The translations under genes and the position numbers were made by a program. Positions 39,064 through 49,180 of a stretch of 64,000 bases of DNA are shown here, in pieces. Within the stretch, counting starts at the first letter, position 1; each line of letters begins with the position of its first letter. The notes below the pieces were generated by a model, which ran no database searches, was not told where the DNA came from, and was given only the letters and a program-made list of their open reading frames with translations. Source of the stretch: Marinomonas arctica (GTDB lineage: Bacteria; Pseudomonadota; Gammaproteobacteria; Pseudomonadales; Marinomonadaceae); the NCBI RefSeq assembly GCF_003259225.1, contig NZ_QHJF01000015.1, positions 1 to 64,000 on the forward strand, written 5' to 3'.

Positions 39064-39690
39064 TTAGTGTTTTACGACGATGTTGAGACCGTCACGAACA
39101 TTCAAGTGAACATTCTCAACTCGTGTGTCTTGCGCAATTAAGCGGTTGACCTGATTTACAGCGATATCGCTGTTTTCTTTTGGGTCTAGAACTCTTCCTT
39201 GCCATAAGGAGTTATCAATGATGATAAGGCCACCAGACTTTACAAGCGGTAGTACTGCTTGGTAGTAATTTAAATAGTTACGCTTATCGGCATCAATAAA
39301 GACAAAGTCAAATTCCCCTTCAAGGGATTCGATTATATCGAGTGCTGGGCCAAAAATCGTTTGGATTTTTGTGCCATGCTCGCTACGATCAAAAAATGAC
39401 TGAGCGAATTCAATCGCTCTAGGGTTAGTTTCACAGCAAATGAGTTTGCCATCATTGGGCATGCCTTCGGCGATAGAGAGTGCTGAATAACCAGTAAACA
39501 TGCCGATCTCTAGCGCGCGTTTAGGTTGAGCTATTTTTGCCAGAAGCTTCAAAGTGCGGCCAATGGTTTTTCCTGATAACTTGTTCGGATAGCCCATTTC
39601 AGAATAAGTTCTTTCAACTAATTCAATTAATAGGTCAGGTTCCGCTTGAGTTGTCTCAATGCAGTAGTCGTCAAGAGTTGAAAGATCCAT
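39064..39690 (-). CDS. SAM-dependent O-methyltransferase, class I (COMT type 3 family)
   Basis: The 208-residue product matches small cation-dependent O-methyltransferases such as catechol and caffeoyl-CoA enzymes. RALEIGMFTGYSALSIAEGM is the SAM-binding motif I near residue 75. Then follow ICCETNPRAIEFAQ, FDFVFIDADKRNYLNYYQAV with metal-binding Asp residues, and GGLIIIDNSLWQGRVLDP. The natural substrate of bacterial members is usually unknown. It stands alone on the minus strand, divergent from thrS with a 238-nt gap. Confidence 0.88.
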   Translation of the reverse strand: MDLSTLDDYCIETTQAEPDLLIELVERTYSEMGYPNKLSGKTIGRTLKLLAKIAQPKRALEIGMFTGYSALSIAEGMPNDGKLICCETNPRAIEFAQSFFDRSEHGTKIQTIFGPALDIIESLEGEFDFVFIDADKRNYLNYYQAVLPLVKSGGLIIIDNSLWQGRVLDPKENSDIAVNQVNRLIAQDTRVENVHLNVRDGLNIVVKH

Positions 39691-39883
39691 AGAGCCTTTT
39701 GATAAATGAAGTCTGTGTGAAACGGATGCTAATTTTACTCTGCATGCAGAGAATGTCTATGCCTTAAAGACAGAAAAAAGGCTTGATTTTTGTATGTTGC
39801 TGTTTAGCGCTACTATAAAGAGCAATTAAATTAGATTCGCATGCATAATCGAAAAATGCTAATTTATGCGCTGAAATTTACAT

Positions 39884-39904
39884 GTGCTCTTTGGTATGGA
39901 GCAC
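39884..39904 (+). promoter_or_regulatory. thrS leader hairpin resembling a threonine tRNA anticodon arm
   Basis: GTGCTCT (39884-39890) pairs with GGAGCAC (39898-39904), the innermost pair being T-G. The stem closes a 7-nt loop TTGGTAT, which has U at the position of U33, GGU in the place of the anticodon (GGU reads threonine codons) and A at position 37. It lies 24 nt before the thrS ATG, just upstream of the ribosome site. In E. coli, threonyl-tRNA synthetase binds a similar mimic in its own mRNA and blocks translation. A longer-range stem GCATAA/TTATGC (39843-39848 with 39864-39869) lies upstream. Confidence 0.6.
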
Positions 39905-39928
39905 CACTGACTCCGATAGGGGAATAAA

Positions 39929-41866
39929 ATGCCTGTAATTACTTTGCCTGATGGCAGCCAACGCTCTTTTTCAAATCCTGTGACTGTCATGCAAGTGGCT
40001 GAGGATATTGGTCCAGGTCTTGCTAAAGCCACTGTAGCTGGTCGTGTAAATGGTCAGTTGGTTGATGCCTGTGAGCTGATTTCTGATGACGCTACCTTAA
40101 GCATCATTACTGGAAAGGATTCAGAGGGTGTGGAGATTATTCGCCACTCTTTTGCACACCTTGTTGGACATGCTGTTAAGCAGCTATACCCAACTGCCGA
40201 AATGGCAATTGGTCCTGTGATTGATGAAGGGTTCTATTACGATATTGCGTATGAGCGTCCCTTTACTCCAGAAGATTTGGCGGCTATTGAAAAGCGCATT
40301 GGTGAGTTGGTCAAAACCGATTACGATGTTGTTAAGAAAATGACGCCGATTGGTGATGCACGTCAGCAATTTGTTGAGCGTGGCGAGACCTATAAGGTCG
40401 CCTTGATCGATGATATGGACGAATCTGTAAAAGAAGTTGGCTTGTATCATCATGAAGAATACATGGATATGTGTCGTGGCCCTCACGTGCCAAACACTCG
40501 AGTGTTGCGTCACTTTAAGTTGATGAAGCTGGCGGGTGCATACTGGCGTGGTGATTCTAATAATGAAATGCTTCAGCGTATCTATGGAACGGCGTGGAAT
40601 GATAAAAAAGAATTAAACGCTTATTTAACTCGAATTGAAGAAGCTGAAAAGCGCGACCATCGTAAGTTAGGTAAGAAATTAGATCTTTTTCATCTTCAAG
40701 AAGAAGCGCCTGGAATGGTATTTTGGCATCCTAAAGGGTGGCGTCTATACCAAGCCGTTGAGCAATATATGCGTCAGAAGCAACTTGATAACCACTATCA
40801 AGAGGTGAAAACACCGCAAATTGTTGACCGTGTGCTGTGGGAGAAATCTGGGCACTGGGGCAAATACCATGAGAATATGTTTACTACGCATTCTGAAAAT
40901 CGTGATTATGCCGTTAAGCCGATGAACTGTCCTTGCCACATTCAGGTTTATAATCAGGGGCTGAAAAGTTACCGTGATTTACCATTTCGTATGGCGGAAT
41001 TTGGCTCTTGTCACCGTAACGAGCCTTCTGGTGCGTTACATGGTATTATGCGTGTGCGTAATTTCGTTCAAGACGATGGCCATATTTTTGTAACAGAAGG
41101 GCAGATTCAACAAGAAGTGTCTGAATTTATTGCTTTGTTGCACGAAGTTTATGCAGACTTTGGTTTTGACAATATTATTTATCGCTTGTCTACTCGTCCT
41201 GAGCAACGTGTGGGATCAGATGAAGTTTGGGATAAGGCTGAAAAATCTTTATCAGACGCATTGGATTCTGCCGGTTTAGAATGGGAAGAGCTGCCAGGTG
41301 AAGGTGCTTTCTACGGACCTAAAATTGAGTTCTCTTTGAAAGATGCCATTGGTCGTGTGTGGCAATGCGGCACCATTCAAGTCGATTTTTCAATGCCAAC
41401 TCGCTTAGGTGCGCAATATGTGTCGGAAGATGGTTCACGTCAAACACCGGTAATGTTGCACCGAGCGATAGTAGGATCACTTGAGCGTTTTATCGGTATT
41501 TTGATTGAAGAGACAGAAGGTGCCTTTCCGGTCTGGCTTGCGCCTGAACAAGTTGTTATCATGAACATTACAGACCGCCAAGCAGACTATTGCTCTGATT
41601 TGGCAAAAACATTGAATTCAAATGGCTTTAGAGCAAAACTTGACTTGAGAAACGAGAAGATCGGGTTTAAAATCCGCGAGCATACTCTTCAACGAGTGCC
41701 GTACATGATCGTAGTTGGTGATAAAGAAGTAGAACAGAAACAAGTTGCTGTTCGTACTCGCACTGGTGAAGATCTTGGAGTGATGAGTATTTCCGAATTT
41801 GAAGGTTTGCTTCAAAAAGAAGTTGCTCGCCGTAGCCGTAAACAAGAAATGGAGATAGTACTATAA
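39929..41866 (+). CDS. thrS: Threonyl-tRNA synthetase ThrS
   Basis: ThrS charges tRNA-Thr and edits Ser-tRNA-Thr. The 645-residue product has an N-terminal TGS domain (about 1-62) and an editing domain with [16 protein letters not shown] and [13 protein letters not shown]. The class II core contains the zinc ligands in [30 protein letters not shown] and [15 protein letters not shown]. The C-terminal anticodon-binding domain covers about 545-640 ([20 protein letters not shown]). ATG follows AGGGGAA. It opens the cluster thrS-infC-rpmI-rplT-pheST-ihfA, and the leader hairpin suggests translational autocontrol. Confidence 0.98.
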   Translation: MPVITLPDGSQRSFSNPVTVMQVAEDIGPGLAKATVAGRVNGQLVDACELISDDATLSIITGKDSEGVEIIRHSFAHLVGHAVKQLYPTAEMAIGPVIDEGFYYDIAYERPFTPEDLAAIEKRIGELVKTDYDVVKKMTPIGDARQQFVERGETYKVALIDDMDESVKEVGLYHHEEYMDMCRGPHVPNTRVLRHFKLMKLAGAYWRGDSNNEMLQRIYGTAWNDKKELNAYLTRIEEAEKRDHRKLGKKLDLFHLQEEAPGMVFWHPKGWRLYQAVEQYMRQKQLDNHYQEVKTPQIVDRVLWEKSGHWGKYHENMFTTHSENRDYAVKPMNCPCHIQVYNQGLKSYRDLPFRMAEFGSCHRNEPSGALHGIMRVRNFVQDDGHIFVTEGQIQQEVSEFIALLHEVYADFGFDNIIYRLSTRPEQRVGSDEVWDKAEKSLSDALDSAGLEWEELPGEGAFYGPKIEFSLKDAIGRVWQCGTIQVDFSMPTRLGAQYVSEDGSRQTPVMLHRAIVGSLERFIGILIEETEGAFPVWLAPEQVVIMNITDRQADYCSDLAKTLNSNGFRAKLDLRNEKIGFKIREHTLQRVPYMIVVGDKEVEQKQVAVRTRTGEDLGVMSISEFEGLLQKEVARRSRKQEMEIVL

Positions 41867-41874
41867 AAGGTAAT

Positions 41875-42408
41875 ATGAATCGTGGACGTACCGCTAGTAA
41901 GCAGCGTCCTCTAATCAACGAGAACATTCGAGCTACCGAAGTGCGTTTGATCGCTGCTGATGGTGAACAAGTTGGCGTTGTCTCTCTTGAAGAGGCACTA
42001 AAAGCAGCTCAAGAAGCTACTTTAGACTTAGTGCAAATTGCTGATTCAGATCCGATTGTTTGCAAAATCATGGACTACGGCAAGCATATTTTTGAAGCGA
42101 AGAAAGCGAAAGCTGCGCAAAAGAAAAATGCGAAGCAGATCCAGGTTAAAGAAATGAAATTCCGTCCAGGGACGGAGGAAGGGGATTATCAGGTAAAACT
42201 CCGCAACCTGATACGTTTCCTTGAAGGCGGGGATAAGGCCAAAGTATCGTTACGATACCGCGGTCGTGAAATGGCCCATCAGGAGCTTGGTATGCAGCTT
42301 ATGAATCGAGTCGCAGCAGACTTAGAGGATTATGGTGTAGTAGAGCAAGCTGCGAAAATGGAAGGTCGTCAATTGACTATGGTGCTAGGCCCCAAAAAGA
42401 AGAAGTAA
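41875..42408 (+). CDS. infC: Translation initiation factor IF-3
   Basis: IF-3 keeps ribosomal subunits apart and checks start codons and initiator tRNA. The product (177 residues from this ATG) has [20 protein letters not shown], the [19 protein letters not shown] linker, [20 protein letters not shown] and [20 protein letters not shown]. The true start is uncertain. The ATG at 41875 has only AAAGG at 4-nt spacing. The upstream in-frame codons ATA-AAA-GGT-AAT (from 41863) align with the E. coli start AUU-AAA-GGC, and TGGAG lies 8 nt before that ATA. E. coli infC uses AUU for autoregulation. Confidence 0.95.
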   Translation: MNRGRTASKQRPLINENIRATEVRLIAADGEQVGVVSLEEALKAAQEATLDLVQIADSDPIVCKIMDYGKHIFEAKKAKAAQKKNAKQIQVKEMKFRPGTEEGDYQVKLRNLIRFLEGGDKAKVSLRYRGREMAHQELGMQLMNRVAADLEDYGVVEQAAKMEGRQLTMVLGPKKKK

Positions 42409-42423
42409 TTTTAAATAATTTGG

Positions 42424-42447
42424 CTTTAAGGGCTTCGGCTCTTAAAG
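42424..42447 (+). promoter_or_regulatory. UUCG-capped hairpin between infC and rpmI
   Basis: A 10-bp stem (CTTTAAGGGC with GCTCTTAAAG, one G-T pair) closes a UUCG tetraloop and is not followed by a T run. It is therefore unlikely to terminate. It may be an RNA processing or stability element, or part of the control region by which ribosomal protein L20 represses rpmI-rplT in other bacteria. Confidence 0.5.
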
Positions 42448-42501
42448 ACTAAACTATGGAAAAATTACACTAACATTAACGAATGCGAGAGTGGTTTTAT
42501 C

Positions 42502-42696
42502 ATGTCCAAAATTAAGTCACACAGTGGCGCAGCTAAGCGCTTCAAACGTACCGCGAATGGTTTTAAACATAAACAGTCTCATACTAGTCATATTTTGACT
42601 AAAAAATCGACTAAGCGTAAGCGTCATCTTCGTCCTATGGGACAGATCGCGCAGTGCGATAAAGCGTCTATTGTACGCATGTTGCCATACATCTAA
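42502..42696 (+). CDS. rpmI: 50S ribosomal protein L35
   Basis: L35 is a small basic protein of the large subunit. The 64-residue product reads as the family consensus: [20 protein letters not shown] near the N-terminus, then [16 protein letters not shown], and RMLPYI at the end. It precedes rplT by 48 nt in the universal infC-rpmI-rplT order. ATG follows GAGAGTGG. Confidence 0.98.
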   Translation: MSKIKSHSGAAKRFKRTANGFKHKQSHTSHILTKKSTKRKRHLRPMGQIAQCDKASIVRMLPYI

Positions 42697-42744
42697 GTCT
42701 AGATTTTTTTTAGTTCATTAATTTATTAGTATAAGGTTTATATT

Positions 42745-43101
42745 ATGCCTCGCGTAAAACGTGGTGTTCAGGCTCGTCGCCGTCACAAAAAGATTTTAAA
42801 GCAAGCTAAAGGTTACTACGGTGCACGTAGCCGTGTATTTCGTGTAGCAAAACAAGCTGTTATCAAAGCTGGTCAGTATCAGTACCGTGACCGTCGTCAG
42901 CGTAAACGTCAATTCCGCGCATTGTGGATTGCTCGTATTAACGCTGCTGCACGTATCAATGGTCTGTCTTACAGCCGTTTCATTGCTGGCTTGAAACAAG
43001 CGGCAATTGAAATTGACCGTAAGGTTTTGGCTGACCTAGCTGTGTACGAGAAAGAAGTTTTTGCTGCTATCGTTGAAAAAGCGAAAGTAAGCTTGGCTTA
43101 A
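42745..43101 (+). CDS. rplT: 50S ribosomal protein L20
   Basis: L20 binds 23S rRNA early in large-subunit assembly and, in E. coli and Bacillus, represses its own operon. The 118-residue product has [20 protein letters not shown], the [18 protein letters not shown] core, [20 protein letters not shown] and [13 protein letters not shown]. Length equals the E. coli protein. ATG follows ATAAGGTT. Confidence 0.98.
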   Translation: MPRVKRGVQARRRHKKILKQAKGYYGARSRVFRVAKQAVIKAGQYQYRDRRQRKRQFRALWIARINAAARINGLSYSRFIAGLKQAAIEIDRKVLADLAVYEKEVFAAIVEKAKVSLA

Positions 43102-43178
43102 TTTCTGACGTAGCCTTAGGGTGATTCAATCTTGATAGATGTAATCTTAATAGAGCGAGTCATTCAATGCAGTCTTTG

Positions 43179-43219
43179 ATAGGGGGAGAGCCAATGGTTC
43201 TTCCCCTATTTTATTTTTT
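43179..43219 (+). terminator. Terminator or attenuator between rplT and pheS
   Basis: A 14-bp stem (left arm 43179-43192, right arm 43196-43209, three G-T pairs) with an AAT loop is followed by a T-rich stretch TTTTATTTTTT. It ends about 12 nt before the pheS start. E. coli pheST is controlled by attenuation, but the Phe-rich pheM leader peptide is not seen before this hairpin. It may be a partial terminator for the ribosomal protein genes. Confidence 0.6.
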
Positions 43220-43230
43220 GGAGTGTGTAA

Positions 43231-44226
<996 letters not shown>

Positions 44227-44248
44227 CCAGTCGACCTAGGATATTGTT

Positions 44249-46633
44249 ATGAAAATTAGTGAGAATTGGCTAAGAGAGTGGGTCAATCCAGGTATCAGTA
44301 GTGATGACTTGGCTGCTCAGATTACCCTAGCTGGCCTTGAAGTGGATGAAGTCTTGCCTGTGGCATCTGCATTTTCAGGTGTTGTCGTAGGCGAAATTAT
44401 CAGTGCTGAACCTCATCCGGATGCCGATAAATTGCAAGTGTGCAAAGTATCTGATGGCGTAGAAACGTTTCAGGTTGTCTGTGGCGCACCAAATGCACGT
44501 CCTGGTATCAAAATACCTTTTGCTAAAATTGGTGCCGTATTGGGTGCGGATTTTAAAATCAAAAAGGCCAAACTGCGCCAAGTGGAATCCTTTGGAATGC
44601 TTTGCTCTGCTTCTGAATTGGGCTTGAGTGATGACCATGACGGAATTATGGAACTGCCCGCCAGTGCCCAAACGGGCGAAGATTTCCGAGCGTTTTTAGG
44701 GCTTGATGATCAGATTATTGATGTCGACTTAACGCCAAACCGCAGTGACTGTTTGAGTATTGCTGGTTTAGCTCGTGAAGTGGGCGTGTTAAACAAGTTG
44801 GATGTGACTCCGGTACAAATTACACCCTCTACGGTTGTTGTGGATGATGTTTTCCCAGTGCGAGTTGAGGCGACAGACGCTTGTCCTCGTTATTTGGGGC
44901 GTGTTGTACGTGGCGTTGATGTAAGCACACAAACGCCTCTATGGATGGTAGAGAAGCTTCGCCGTAGTGGCATTCGCTCTATTGATCCAATTGTCGATAT
45001 TACCAACTACGTCATGCTTGAATTAGGCCAGCCTATGCACGCCTTCGATTTGGCGAATTTGTCGGGTTCGATCGTTGTGCGCATGGCGAAGAAAGATGAG
45101 CAAATTGTCTTATTGGATGGTCAGAAAGTAACGCTTCGTGATGATACCTTGGTGATTGCCGATGAGAATACGCCACTGGCTATTGCTGGTATAATGGGAG
45201 GTGAAGGTTCTGGTGTAAGTGCACAGACGAAAGACATCTTTCTTGAAAGTGCTTTCTTTGCTCCATTGGCGTTGGCTGGTAAGGCTCGTTCTTATGGTTT
45301 GCATACGGATTCTTCTCACCGTTTTGAGCGTGGTGTGGATGCTACACTTCAAGAAAAAGCCATTGAGCGTGCTACCGCGTTGGTGGTTGAGATTGCTGGC
45401 GGTCAAGTGGGGCCTATCACTCATGCCGTCGCTGAGTCGGCGTTGCCAGACGCTGCGATTGTGACGTTACGTCGTAAAAAGCTAGATCAGTATTTGGCAA
45501 TGTCGATTGACAAGGACTTGGTGACAGATATTCTGACTCGTCTTGGCTTAGAGATGGTTGAGGTGACAGACGATGCCTGGACGACCAAAGCGCCATCCCA
45601 TCGTTTTGATATTGCGATTGAGGCTGATTTAATCGAAGAGGTGGCTCGTATCTACGGTTACGATAACCTTCCTTCTTCTATGCCTCAAGCGGCGGTGAAT
45701 TTTACGCCTTTGCCAGAATCAAAAACACAAATTCAAGTGTTGCGTTCTATTCTGGTATCTCAGGGTTATCAAGAAGCGGTCACTTACAGTTTTATCGATC
45801 CCGTATTGAGTAAACAGTTTTTGCCGAATATTGAGCCAGTGCCATTAGCGAATCCTATTTCGGCTGATATGGGAGTAATGCGTCCTAGTTTGGTCCCAGG
45901 CTTAGTGAGAGCGTATCTTTATAATCAAAATCGTCAGCAGTCTCGTGTTCGTCTATTTGAAACGGGTCGTCGCTTCATTGGATCAGTTGAGGCATTGGCA
46001 GAATTAGACCAGCAGCAACAGGTCGCGGGTTTAATTGCAGGCTCTCGTCATGCTGAAGCTTGGTACCACGGCAATGAAAAAGTCGATTTTTATGATCTAA
46101 AAGCACATGTAGAAGCTTTGTTTGCTTTGAATAATGGCGGCAAACCAACTTATGAGCGTTCTGAGTGCGAGTTTTTACACCCAGGCCGTTCTGCTGATAT
46201 CTTCTTGGATGGTCAGTTTGTCGGTTTGATGGGGGAGTTGCATCCTCAGCTCTCTAAGACATTAGGTGCAAATCAGCCTATTTATGTTTTTGATATTGCT
46301 TTGTCGGCTGTGTTAAATGCGACCTTGCCAGAATACGAGGCGGTTTCTCGTTTCCCTGAAGTTCGTCGTGACTTGGCCTTGTTGGTTGATCGTTCTGTGC
46401 CTGTTAGCGCGTTGGAAAAAGTCATTGCTTCGGCTGCCGGTGAGGCGCTAAAAAATGTGTTGGTTTTTGATGTTTATCAGGGGCAAGGCATTGATGAAAC
46501 GAAAAAAAGTGTCGCTTTGGGCTTGACGTGGCAGCATCCTTCACACACTCTTAGTGATGAAGAAGTGAACAACTCAGTCGAACAAACTGTCGCAGCCTTG
46601 TCTGAGCAGTTGGGAGCCGTTGTAAGGGGGTAG
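44249..46633 (+). CDS. pheT: Phenylalanyl-tRNA synthetase beta subunit
   Basis: PheT carries the editing and tRNA-binding domains. The 794-residue product has an N-terminal EMAP-like tRNA-binding domain (about 40-150, [15 protein letters not shown] and [10 protein letters not shown]). The B3/B4 editing domain contains [19 protein letters not shown] and [18 protein letters not shown]5 and core domains ([16 protein letters not shown]) and a C-terminal anticodon-binding ferredoxin-like domain ([17 protein letters not shown]) follow. ihfA starts 4 nt after the stop. Confidence 0.98.
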   Translation: MKISENWLREWVNPGISSDDLAAQITLAGLEVDEVLPVASAFSGVVVGEIISAEPHPDADKLQVCKVSDGVETFQVVCGAPNARPGIKIPFAKIGAVLGADFKIKKAKLRQVESFGMLCSASELGLSDDHDGIMELPASAQTGEDFRAFLGLDDQIIDVDLTPNRSDCLSIAGLAREVGVLNKLDVTPVQITPSTVVVDDVFPVRVEATDACPRYLGRVVRGVDVSTQTPLWMVEKLRRSGIRSIDPIVDITNYVMLELGQPMHAFDLANLSGSIVVRMAKKDEQIVLLDGQKVTLRDDTLVIADENTPLAIAGIMGGEGSGVSAQTKDIFLESAFFAPLALAGKARSYGLHTDSSHRFERGVDATLQEKAIERATALVVEIAGGQVGPITHAVAESALPDAAIVTLRRKKLDQYLAMSIDKDLVTDILTRLGLEMVEVTDDAWTTKAPSHRFDIAIEADLIEEVARIYGYDNLPSSMPQAAVNFTPLPESKTQIQVLRSILVSQGYQEAVTYSFIDPVLSKQFLPNIEPVPLANPISADMGVMRPSLVPGLVRAYLYNQNRQQSRVRLFETGRRFIGSVEALAELDQQQQVAGLIAGSRHAEAWYHGNEKVDFYDLKAHVEALFALNNGGKPTYERSECEFLHPGRSADIFLDGQFVGLMGELHPQLSKTLGANQPIYVFDIALSAVLNATLPEYEAVSRFPEVRRDLALLVDRSVPVSALEKVIASAAGEALKNVLVFDVYQGQGIDETKKSVALGLTWQHPSHTLSDEEVNNSVEQTVAALSEQLGAVVRG

Positions 46634-46637
46634 ATTT

Positions 46638-46934
46638 ATGGGATCGTTGACAAAAGCGGATCTTGCTGAAAACTTGGTGGACACTATTGGTTTAAGCAAA
46701 AAAGACGCAAAAGACCTTGTAGAAGGTTTTTTTGATGTCGTGCGTCATTCTTTAATAGAAAGACAGCAAGTTAAGTTGTCAGGTTTTGGTAACTTTGAAG
46801 TGCGCGAGAAGAGTCAGCGTCCTGGTCGAAATCCTAAGACGGGCGAAGAAATTCCAATTACAGCGCGTACCGTTGTTACTTTTCGGCCTGGGCAGAAGCT
46901 TAAGTCGAAAGTGGAAGACTATATGCAAGAGTAA
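46638..46934 (+). CDS. ihfA: Integration host factor alpha subunit
   Basis: IHF-alpha pairs with IHF-beta to bend DNA sharply at specific sites. The 98-residue product has [40 protein letters not shown] (the beta-arm with the intercalating Pro) and [20 protein letters not shown]. The order pheS-pheT-ihfA is the same as in E. coli. A terminator follows. Confidence 0.98.
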   Translation: MGSLTKADLAENLVDTIGLSKKDAKDLVEGFFDVVRHSLIERQQVKLSGFGNFEVREKSQRPGRNPKTGEEIPITARTVVTFRPGQKLKSKVEDYMQE

Positions 46935-46953
46935 GGTTGCTATTTAGGTTATT

Positions 46954-46982
46954 AAAAGCCATCCAGTAGGATGGCTTTTTTA
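46954..46982 (+). terminator. Terminator after ihfA
   Basis: Stem AAAAGCCATCC/GGATGGCTTTT with an AGTA loop and a T run, 20 nt after the ihfA stop. Confidence 0.92.
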
Positions 46983-47313
<331 letters not shown>

Positions 47314-47326
47314 AAATTTGAGAAAT

Positions 47327-47402
47327 GCCGCTATAGCTCAGTTGGTAGAGCATCTGACTTGTAATCAGAGGGTCCCGAGTTCGACTCTTGGTGGCGGCAC
47401 CA
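47327..47402 (+). tRNA. tRNA-Thr (anticodon TGT), copy 1 of 6
   Basis: 76 nt including CCA. Acceptor GCCGCTA/TGGCGGC (one wobble), anticodon loop CTTGTAA with TGT for ACA codons, T loop TTCGACT. Identical to the next five copies. Confidence 0.97.
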
Positions 47403-47465
47403 GTTTTGGTCGAAGTTCTTTTCTTAATATGGAAAAGAGTAAAAAAAGATTTTGCTTTTAGTAAA

Positions 47466-47541
47466 GCCGCTATAGCTCAGTTGGTAGAGCATCTGACTTG
47501 TAATCAGAGGGTCCCGAGTTCGACTCTTGGTGGCGGCACCA
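47466..47541 (+). tRNA. tRNA-Thr (anticodon TGT), copy 2 of 6
   Basis: Same 76-nt sequence as copy 1. It is followed by a 40-nt spacer that is repeated after copy 3. Confidence 0.97.
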
Positions 47542-47581
47542 CTTCTTAGGAAGTTTTTAAAAGTAAACTGCGTCATGTAAT

Positions 47582-47657
47582 GCCGCTATAGCTCAGTTGG
47601 TAGAGCATCTGACTTGTAATCAGAGGGTCCCGAGTTCGACTCTTGGTGGCGGCACCA
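47582..47657 (+). tRNA. tRNA-Thr (anticodon TGT), copy 3 of 6
   Basis: Same 76-nt sequence, with the same 40-nt downstream spacer as copy 2. This shows a duplication of gene plus spacer. Confidence 0.97.
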
Positions 47658-47697
47658 CTTCTTAGGAAGTTTTTAAAAGTAAACTGCGTCATGTAAT

Positions 47698-47773
47698 GCC
47701 GCTATAGCTCAGTTGGTAGAGCATCTGACTTGTAATCAGAGGGTCCCGAGTTCGACTCTTGGTGGCGGCACCA
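47698..47773 (+). tRNA. tRNA-Thr (anticodon TGT), copy 4 of 6
   Basis: Same 76-nt sequence. It is followed by a different, 45-nt spacer that is repeated after copy 5. Confidence 0.97.
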
Positions 47774-47818
47774 TTTACTTAGTGATAATAAGTAAATCAC
47801 AATTTGATTTAGCGTTAA

Positions 47819-47894
47819 GCCGCTATAGCTCAGTTGGTAGAGCATCTGACTTGTAATCAGAGGGTCCCGAGTTCGACTCTTGGTGGCGGCACCA
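47819..47894 (+). tRNA. tRNA-Thr (anticodon TGT), copy 5 of 6
   Basis: Same 76-nt sequence, with the same 45-nt downstream spacer as copy 4. Confidence 0.97.
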
Positions 47895-47939
47895 TTTACT
47901 TAGTGATAATAAGTAAATCACAATTTGATTTAGCGTTAA

Positions 47940-48015
47940 GCCGCTATAGCTCAGTTGGTAGAGCATCTGACTTGTAATCAGAGGGTCCCGAGTTCGACTC
48001 TTGGTGGCGGCACCA
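47940..48015 (+). tRNA. tRNA-Thr (anticodon TGT), copy 6 of 6
   Basis: Same 76-nt sequence. A unique 42-nt spacer leads to the Val-Asp repeats. Confidence 0.97.
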
Positions 48016-48057
48016 CTTACTTAATAAGTAAGCTTGGTAATGGCGTTAGATACTGTT

Positions 48058-48133
48058 GGGTGTGTAGCTCAGTTGGGAGAGCGTCGCCCTTACAAGGCGA
48101 ATGTCGGGGGTTCGAACCCCTCCACACCCACCA
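48058..48133 (+). tRNA. tRNA-Val (anticodon TAC), copy 1 of 3
   Basis: 76 nt including CCA. Acceptor GGGTGTG/CACACCC, anticodon loop CTTACAA with TAC for GUA codons (and other GUN by wobble), T loop TTCGAAC. Confidence 0.97.
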
Positions 48134-48184
48134 TCTTGCCGATGCAAAAGGCACGTCTGTTGAGACGTTAAAGACAATTGTGTT

Positions 48185-48261
48185 GGAGTGGTAGTTCAGT
48201 TGGTTAGAATACCTGCCTGTCACGCAGGGGGTCGCGGGTTCGAGTCCCGTCCATTCCGCCA
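48185..48261 (+). tRNA. tRNA-Asp (anticodon GTC), copy 1 of 3
   Basis: 77 nt including CCA. Acceptor GGAGTGG/CCATTCC (one wobble), anticodon loop CTGTCAC with GTC for GAC/GAU codons, discriminator G as usual for tRNA-Asp. Confidence 0.97.
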
Positions 48262-48293
48262 TCTTCTTCCCAGAGGATGTAAAACTAACGAGC

Positions 48294-48369
48294 GGGTGTG
48301 TAGCTCAGTTGGGAGAGCGTCGCCCTTACAAGGCGAATGTCGGGGGTTCGAACCCCTCCACACCCACCA
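48294..48369 (+). tRNA. tRNA-Val (anticodon TAC), copy 2 of 3
   Basis: Identical to copy 1 over 76 nt and followed by the same 51-nt spacer before the next tRNA-Asp. Confidence 0.97.
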
Positions 48370-48420
48370 TCTTGCCGATGCAAAAGGCACGTCTGTTGAG
48401 ACGTTAAAGACAATTGTGTT

Positions 48421-48497
48421 GGAGTGGTAGTTCAGTTGGTTAGAATACCTGCCTGTCACGCAGGGGGTCGCGGGTTCGAGTCCCGTCCATTCCGCCA
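48421..48497 (+). tRNA. tRNA-Asp (anticodon GTC), copy 2 of 3
   Basis: Identical to copy 1 over 77 nt. Confidence 0.97.
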
Positions 48498-48540
48498 TTA
48501 CTTACTTGATGAGTATGGCAAAGAGTATAGCTTTTCGAAC

Positions 48541-48616
48541 GGGTGTGTAGCTCAGTTGGGAGAGCGTCGCCCTTACAAGGCGAATGTCGGGGGTTCGAAC
48601 CCCTCCACACCCACCA
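48541..48616 (+). tRNA. tRNA-Val (anticodon TAC), copy 3 of 3
   Basis: Identical to copies 1 and 2, with the same downstream spacer. Confidence 0.97.
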
Positions 48617-48667
48617 TCTTGCCGATGCAAAAGGCACGTCTGTTGAGACGTTAAAGACAATTGTGTT

Positions 48668-48744
48668 GGAGTGGTAGTTCAGTTGGTTAGAATACCTGCC
48701 TGTCACGCAGGGGGTCGCGGGTTCGAGTCCCGTCCATTCCGCCA
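48668..48744 (+). tRNA. tRNA-Asp (anticodon GTC), copy 3 of 3
   Basis: Identical to copies 1 and 2. It is the last gene of the array. Confidence 0.97.
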
Positions 48745-49180
48745 TTATTTTTTTATCTAAATAATGGATGCTGTTAACGACTAAGTTTTGTGCTTAGCCT
48801 TAACGCAGAGTTAAACATTGTGAAGTAGGTGACGCTTTGCAAATCTATCAAAGTACGACAGTACATGTGACTCACTTCTCAGTTCATTCCTTTTATTTTT
48901 ACTTTCTCCTCTTACTTGCTCTGTCATAAGACATTTTTTGTCTTTATGTTACGTTATTTCCCAATATGTTAAATTCTCTGCTACCTTTTTATTAGCTCGT
49001 TATCTAGATGCTATTTTTTCCTAGCTGTTTTTGTTTTTTCGAATGATATTGTGTAAATATGCTATTGCGGAAGAAATACTTACTGGTAATATCAGGGTAT
49101 GTGCTTCTATACTTGAAGCGTATAAGTGTTTTGTAAGATAACAATATTATTCCCAATAAAAATAACAATGGAGCTTATTT
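48745..49180 (+). other. AT-rich intergenic region between the tRNA array and the FadL-type gene
   Basis: There is no convincing gene here. A 9-bp inverted repeat CCATTATTT/AAATAATGG (48742-48750 with 48759-48767) starts within the last tRNA's CCA end and might aid 3' processing or weak termination. The rest must hold the promoter of the porin gene, but I see no strong -35/-10 pair. Confidence 0.5.

Larger units (their letters stand above)
47466..47939 (+). repeat. Tandem duplications of tRNA-Thr plus spacer
   Basis: Units 47466-47581 and 47582-47697 are identical 116-mers. Units 47698-47818 and 47819-47939 are identical 121-mers. Both kinds contain the same tRNA but different spacers, so at least two separate unit duplications occurred. 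The genes themselves are kept identical, perhaps by gene conversion. Confidence 0.93.
48058..48744 (+). repeat. Three 204-nt tRNA-Val/tRNA-Asp direct repeats
   Basis: 48058-48261, 48294-48497 and 48541-48744 appear identical over 204 nt, including the 51-nt internal spacer. The linkers between units (32 and 43 nt) differ, so the homogeneous block ends at the tRNA boundaries. Confidence 0.94.

Noticed and set aside
47466-48744. Regular direct repeats that could suggest a CRISPR array
   Set aside because: Each repeat is a complete tRNA with CCA and the spacers are partly identical, so this is a tRNA array.
48017-48745. Open frames across the tRNA-Val/Asp repeats, on both strands, with similar translated products
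   Set aside because: They are translations of tRNA genes. Their similarity comes from the repeated tRNAs, not from protein selection, although such frames are often annotated as hypothetical proteins.
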